From Panicum virgatum (lineage: Eukaryota; Streptophyta; Magnoliopsida; Poales; Poaceae): a stretch of DNA of 64,000 bases. The notes under the pieces were generated by a model. The model saw only the letters and a program-made list of their open reading frames with translations, ran no database searches and was not told the DNA's origin. Each line of letters opens with the position of its first letter. Position 1 is the stretch's first letter. The position numbers and the translations under genes were made by a program. The DNA is taken from the NCBI RefSeq assembly GCF_016808335.1, contig NC_053153.1:19603033-19667032 (forward strand), read 5' to 3'. Shown here in pieces: positions 58,003 through 64,000 of this stretch.

Positions 58003-61000
58003 TCAGCAAAATGGAAAACTCAGGCCCTCCTCTAGGTCGGGGTCATCATCCATGTACCTTGTCTTGGACAGGTTCTGGGGGCTTGTCCAGCTACTGTTAG
58101 TTCTGTAATCTCTTTGTTCTAGCTCTTTGGTTCCCTCCAACGTGTCGCTGCTGTGATAGCTTGAATGATAACCAGACCGATAATGATTTCCAAAGTTCGG
58201 AGGCTCATGGAAACTGTCTTCTGGACCAGTAGGATGTGCAGTGTTCAGTGCCCAATCGCTGTGCTGGCTGGAACCATGGCCAGATGTGTAGTGATTTGCA
58301 AAGTCTGGAGGCTCAATAAAGCTGTCATGAGTCTCAACAGAACTGTCTTGTGGATACGTTTGGTGTGCAGAGGCCTGGGCCCAGCAAGTGCAGCTTGTAG
58401 ACTTTTGTTCCCTGCCCTGGTGGTTGAAGGTGGCACGCTGAAAGAACGCACTTGATGTTGATGCCTCCAAGTGTCTTAGAGCTCTTTCATATATATCAGA
58501 ATCCCGGATTTCCTCCTCTTCAATCTCAGTAAATGGCTTGCTCAGAGGTGGCCATATATCCTCCCCTGGTTCATCGGGGTGGTTAGATGATTCCGCATTT
58601 CTGCCTAAGTGTTCAGAGTGACACGTGTAATACCAGTCCAGAATGTATGGATAAGCTCTTTGATCTGTGTCCAGCAGCCCTAATGGACTAAACTTATAAA
58701 TAATCCCATTGCCTGGAAAAACATCTCTGGAAAGCAGCCGATGGAAAATGTTGCTACAACTTGGATCTCTACTACTCAACACAAGCTGTGATTCTTCCAT
58801 TGCTTGAAAAGTATATTTACGAATTTGCTTTTCCTTGAATCTCTGAAGATTGCACAAAAACTGCTTGCCATATGGATTTGGCTGCCATGATGTATATGCG
58901 TTTTGGAAACTGCAAAATAAAATAACATAGCCACTTAAAGCCAACATTCATCAAAGGTAATTTATACTACATTTTTTTCCTTCGAAATAATTTCATATAC
59001 CAGTTTTTCTTAGATATGTGTCAAATTGTCAATGAGATTACAAGGATTGGGATTTATTTGTATTTGTACTGGATTGGACACAAAGGAAAACTTGGTCAGT
59101 ACATAAATAAGAACATTTCACATCTCAGTAACGAAGAAAATCATACAACTCTCGAGGACAAAACTAGTGAGTAGTGACAGATGTTAAGTATCCTCAGTGC
59201 CACAAGTCCACTACATATACAAATAGATCAAAGAATGGGCTGAGCTTGCTTTATTAATTAACATGTAATTCCTCCTACATGTGTTTCATTTCATTTTTTT
59301 GAGAAAAAAATAAACCAATGTCAAATCCAATTTATTCAGGAACTTACAGTTTTCACAAGACTTATCTGCGATAATAACCCCAAAAGAAACAAACTACCAG
59401 GTAAAATGTTATGCCATATATATGGTATTGAAATGAAATGTACCTTAATAATGATTTCTCCATTTTCCCTTGGGAGCTCCTCATATCTTTTACTGAATCA
59501 AGTGGTGAACCATAGTTTCTATTTCCATGTCTTTGGAAGTCAAACAAACTTAAGCTATTGAGAAAAATAGAATGAAGTTAGGAACCGTGCAAAGTAACAA
59601 CATTAGTAGATCGTAATAAGTAATAGCACAATACAGACACAAACCTGCATACATCTCCCATTCCATCTACATAAACTGTAAATTCCGAAATGAAGCACAA
59701 AATATCATTGACGCGCTGTAGACCGGGAAAAAAGTAAATCATTATACAACATAATCTAGAAACAAACTTCCGTTGATCTTGCTCAAAACATTACCTTTGG
59801 TAGCACAAATATTAGCAAGTAAGGAGTGATGAAAATCGAGGCCATCTCTTCCAAAAGCATTGTAATGGTATACTGCAATATCAGTTTATAAGCAATAAGC
59901 TACCATTCTAAAAGCAGATATTGTAAATTATACACATGATTTGATAATAATGATCTGATAAACCAAATAAACAATAGTCCATTGCTTACAAATGCAAAGT
60001 ACCGAAGTTGGCATTAACTTATTGAGTTCTTTTATTAAAAAAAAACTAAATCGACCACTGAGAGTGTCGAACCCCTTCCAATTCCCAAGTATGGATCCCA
60101 ATACCCAAGTAGGCATTACCCCATCACGATGCCTAGGCTCTTGTGGGGCAAGGCAGCATGTACCGATCCCTTTTATTTTTTTCAAGATAAATGTTATACC
60201 AATCACCGAACATCAAAACTGGGAAAAAATAGAAGGAAAAGGGGGATTGGCCCAACCGAACCCCCATACCCGCAGTACAATAGTACTTATCTACTAATCC
60301 TGATCTCTCTATGCACTCTCCCTTTCTATCTTGCAGCAGCTGCCTCCCTCCTGCTAACAAGCCAGCTACTCCACCATGCTTCTCAGACAAATCACCACCA
60401 CTGTCCCCAACCACAGAGGCAGAGCTGCACCGGCCACTGTACCGGACCTGGCATCCCTCCCTTCCCACTCACTCATGGCAAAAGGATATAAGAACTAAAT
60501 ATGCTAGAATGGCACAGTAACTACAATGAAATGAATCTGAGTTATTTACGATTCAACTGTAAACACTCAGGGAAGTGAATTACCTGAAACAGAGTTTCAA
60601 ATTCTTTCCGCACAAGTTCACTGCTCTCTTTACCACGCCATCTTTTTGGCATGTAATGTGTATGTTGGACAACAAGGGTCATAGCTCCTTCTGGGTCAAT
60701 CACTTGAAGCTCATCTGCCACAACTTTCCTACTTACAGTTGCGATGGTTCCAAAAATAACAGTATACCAGAAAAGATTACGTCCGAAAACCTTCATAACC
60801 CATAAAGAAATGAGATTTTAAAGATAGAAGGTATCGATTGTGTGACATAAAGGATGCAGGGAAAAAAAAACTTACATGGCCCTCAAGGATAGATTCACCC
60901 AGGAAGCCAAGGATGAGAAGGATTCCAGCCAAGCCACCAGATACAAACGAAACAAATTTTGCAACAATAGATATTAATGGAGTTGGAAACTGTTTTAAGT

Positions 61001-63090
61001 AATTCAAAGAATGAAGAGTGCAATTGTTCATCCTGTGTCTGAAGAAATGTTCAACCTGAAATAGTTAGTAGTGGCATTAGGGACTAACTGGAAAAGAACA
61101 AAATTAACTAAATATGATCTATGAGCTTTGTTGTGGGCTTATACCCACAAAAAAAGATACTTATTTCTACCTCATTGTACTCACGCAGAATCCATCTTGA
61201 TAAATTTGACCATCTTCGAGATGATGCTGTACTGGGGTGATTGTAGAATTCTTCAGCATGTCTCAGAAACATATATACCAATGGGAAGATGACAAGGCAG
61301 GGCGACAGGAAAAGCATTGCAATGCCCATAATTACAAGTCGCTTTTTCAAAACAGATGGGCTTGCTAGGAAGTCTTTTCTGACGCAAAATTTACTGCAAA
61401 AGAAGATGACATGAGGTTTGTGTTGAAGCAGGATCAATAGCCATTAGCCGATGTAAAAAGGTTACAGAAAGTAAGATAACTTTTTAAAATAATAGAATCA
61501 ACAAATAAAGTTGAAAAACTATAGTGGAAGAGAACATTTTAAAGGAAAAGTTATGAGAAAGGTGCTTCATGGATAAGAACGAAAACAGGAACACCATACA
61601 TTTCAGGTAGTAATAGTTGTTTCTGAGATTATTTACAGCTACAAAATTCAGTAAATGAGCAGCAAAGTTTTCTCATCTGTCATCTCAAAAATTTCAGGTA
61701 AACACTATTGTCCCTGCAATGCACATAAACTGAGCGCCACATGGAAGGGGACACAGAGTCACAGACATTTTATTATCATATATCATAAAGGGTTAAGGGT
61801 GCTAAAGTATCATAAAGGCCTCAATTTGTCATTATTGACATAGTCAGTAAACTAACATATGACAAAATCTACTAGGACTGGTGTATTTGCATGGAAACAG
61901 CATTCCACTATTGACATTGCCAGTAAAATAACATCAAGTTGACACTTGTAAATACATATCCACCACATATTAGTTCTTTTTTCATGTCATAACTCTTACT
62001 CGTTCTCAAAAACCTGAGTGGCACTGCATATCAGACCATTTGCGAAAACTAACACTAGCCAAATTTTTGACGGAAACCAGAAAAAGGAACACACTTTCCT
62101 TACCTATCGAACATGCTCTGAAAGATGCACCAATTTAATGTCCCCTCCAGCACCTTTGGAAGCATCAGATGGTTTTTCCTTCCATGGACACGAGAGCCGA
62201 CAGCTGGACCAACTCCAGGCAGCCAACAGGGAAGTGAAAATGCAATGACGCCTTTATTAACCATCCCAATCAAGTAGTTCTCTTTGCGCATTATTCTCAT
62301 GATGATATCATGCTCTGAAAGATCCTTAACAATGCAAAGTTGTTGCGACTTCTGGAGGAGGACAACCTTCTCAACTACTTTGGGCCATGATATAGTTTGA
62401 ATCTTCAGATCTGTTACCTTAAGGCTGCACAAAGAAGTAATAAAAACAAAATGATAAGTCAATTATTTTCTCAAAGAAATGTTTGTGTGGAAGTGGGCAC
62501 ATGAAATTGAAATATTACCTGTTATGGTAGAAGTCACGAACATTTAGCGTGCTTCTCAATTTTACAAAGAACTTGACAAAGTTAATAATTCCATAAGTCG
62601 TCAATATAACCATTGATCCGACAGTGATCATCTTCACATATGTGAACGAACTTAATGGGTCATTCTTGATGACATTCATTAGGTCACATGGTTTCTCCCC
62701 TATCTCAAGTGCTTCCACTCCACATTTCAAATGGGCAAGGGCATCCCAATCAACAAACAAGAAGAAAAAACCAATCGTGCATACCATAAATGTAACATTA
62801 AGGATCTCGATTATCCATTTGGTGATGATGCATCTTAAACCCTTTGCACAGAAATATTCATACAGCCTCTCAAAGAAAATATCCAAGTCAGGAATCAACT
62901 CAGCCTTTAAGTCCTCCCCATGGAGAAGTCCTGTTGGGCTGTCACAATAAGACCTTGGCAGTCTCCGGTAGTCTGATAACTCTACTTCAGGTGGAATTTC
63001 AGCAAGATGTGTTGAAAGTGCTGATTCTCTTCTCAACGGCCACTTCAATGATCTTATAATATTTTTGCCCTTCAGAAGGAAGGACATCAT
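58003..63090 (-). CDS. ATG9: Autophagy-related protein 9 (lipid scramblase)
   Basis: Nine minus-strand coding exons (63090-62519, 62424-62104, 61393-61171, 61055-60876, 60790-60584, 59872-59795, 59715-59645, 59554-59444, 58909-58003) join in phase to 889 residues, close to plant ATG9 length. IPDLDIFFERLYEYFCAKGL precedes the first helix; further membrane segments lie near residues 97-120, 153-178 and in exons 3 to 6. Conserved blocks include QTISWPKVVEKVV, GKESSELVRKEFETLFQ, EEMASIFITPYLL and SFQNAYTSWQPNPYGKQF. ATG9 is the trimeric scramblase on vesicles that seed autophagosomes. The C-terminal tail is Ser/His-rich with a 36-residue tandem unit (EPPDFANHY / EPPNFGNHY). The 5' UTR is probably spliced (acceptor near 63150). 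Confidence 0.95.
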
Positions 63091-64000
63091 ATATGGAAAA
63101 GGAACACGAGAAAAGCTGAAGGCTTCCTTGCCATGTCACGGCTGATCACCTGGAAGGTAAAGTTTATGTTTTTGTTTTAAGTGACTCTGCAAGACGCATT
63201 CTGATTAAAACGCCCAACAAGAAAGTACCGGCTTCTTAAACAAGAAGAAAAACATCCACTCCCATCCAACACAAAACATAGTAAGGAAAAAAAAATCTAT
63301 TCTCATCCAACAGAACATAAATACATGAATGTTTCAAAAACTAAGCTTTTGCACTTCCTGTCCAGGAAGGATAGCAAAACTAAGTATTACTAGTTGAATT
63401 TGTTTTCTAATAATTTTGGAATCAAGACCCAATTATAGAAAATGTAAGCCCCTTCTGCTTCAAGCACTAACTATCAAGTGTAAACTAGGCTTACTCTGTC
63501 CAAGTCCACAACACGGGGGGACCCAATAACTGTTGCAAAAAGATCGAATTGAGCATGTAAAATCATGGTCAGATCCGAAAACAAACACCACTGTTGCAAA
63601 AAGATCGAATTTAGTAGGTAAAATCATGGTCAGATCCGAAAACAAATACCTTACGTTAGGGATTTGGGTGTTTGATTTCGTGCAGCGGGATGGGAAGGGA
63701 AGGGAAGGGAATAGGCAGGCATACCCTTGTCGGATGTTCGTAGGGTGCAGCCGCACCAGCTGGACTCGAGCTGCAGTTGGGCAGGGGAGCGTGGAGGACT
63801 GGAGGGCGCCGCACGGGTCGACAGCGTCGAGAGCGGCGTCTGGGGTAGCAAAGGGAGGAGATGGAATCTCGGGGAGGAAGAAAAACATGCAAATCCAATC
63901 CTGCAAGGCCCTGGGGCGGTGGGGTTCATAGGTCGGTTACTGCAAAGTAAGCTTTGAAAATTTTCCGTATCCGATAACGGTGTGTTTAGTTCATTTTCCA
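63091..64000 (-). promoter_or_regulatory. ATG9 5' leader, leader intron and promoter edge
   Basis: On the minus strand a purine/GC-rich segment (about 63930-63725) looks like a non-coding first exon, with a donor-like CAAGG|GTATGC near 63725. An acceptor-like CTTCCAG near 63150 lies upstream of the ATG. If right, the leader carries an intron of roughly 0.6 kb. No protein-coding gene is recognised. The promoter itself lies at or beyond the window edge. Confidence 0.4.
63531..63652. repeat. 61-bp tandem duplication in the ATG9 leader intron
   Basis: The unit TGTTGCAAAAAGATCGAATT... occurs at 63531-63591 and 63592-63652 with only a few differences (GAGCATG/TAGTAGG and AACACC/AATACC). It is a local duplication of non-coding sequence. 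Confidence 0.88.

Noticed and set aside
60020..60480. Possible SINE or LTR fragment in ATG9 intron 5 (A-run at about 60038 and GGTTCGACAC on the minus strand)
   Set aside because: No A box, TSD or clear terminus could be found, so it was not called as an element.
9697..63090. The neighbouring genes as a functional cluster
   Set aside because: The products act in plastid transport, chromatin, lipid membranes, RNA methylation, mitochondria and autophagy; mixed orientations and large spacers give no sign of a biosynthetic or defence cluster.
63240..63330. Further micro-insertion candidate with an A-run between CATCCAACA repeats
   Set aside because: The flanking repeats differ by indels and the boundaries are ambiguous; not counted with the eight better cases.

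Overview
The window is plant nuclear DNA from a grass (Poaceae). The evidence is eight intron-rich genes of conserved plant families with canonical GT-AG introns, very GC-rich first exons on AT-rich introns, CTCCCTCCGT-type Stowaway MITEs with TA target sites, Mutator-like and PIF/Harbinger-like elements, and SINE/LINE tails of grass type. A panicoid grass is my guess, not shown by the sequence. I see no bacterial operon, CRISPR array, rRNA gene or stand-alone tRNA gene.

Layout. 1-3.3 kb is repeat-rich: an ACCGGTT-rich block, a 381-bp foldback Mutator-like MITE and a 616-bp palindrome built from two LTR-like arms. 3.86-6.0 kb (+) is a DRM1/ARP dormancy-auxin gene with a PIF-like insertion in intron 2. 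6.26-8.95 kb looks like a Pack-MULE carrying a broken PPR gene fragment. 9.7-13.4 kb (+) is a plastid BASS1-type transporter. 14.5-22.1 kb (-) is a RING1-type E3 ligase of Polycomb PRC1. 23.5-26.4 kb (-) is a SERINC/TMS1 membrane protein. 27.9-49.6 kb (+) is a 28-exon VIRILIZER gene (2212 aa), a subunit of the mRNA m6A writer; its introns hold a copia retrotransposon with a hAT MITE nested in one LTR, a SINE and LINE tails. 51.7-52.3 kb (-) is an LEA_2/NHL-like membrane protein. 53.9-56.9 kb (-) is a mitochondrial basic amino acid carrier (BAC1). 58.0-63.1 kb (-) is autophagy gene ATG9.

The genes do not form an operon-like pathway. VIR (RNA methylation), RING1 (chromatin), ATG9 (autophagy), SERINC, BAC1 and BASS1 are independent housekeeping genes. 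All eight gene models were assembled exon by exon with phase checks; seven close with canonical splice sites, and RING1 needs one GT|GC junction (a possible GC-AG intron).

The most unusual signals are structural. (1) A recurring class of 12-45 bp micro-insertions, most with an A-run or its complement and all with 11-18 bp target-site duplications; three sit just upstream of BAC1. (2) A palindromic inverted-LTR element with a 5-bp target duplication. (3) The PPR-carrying Pack-MULE candidate. (4) A dated nest in VIR intron 9: tandem duplication, then copia, then hAT MITE.
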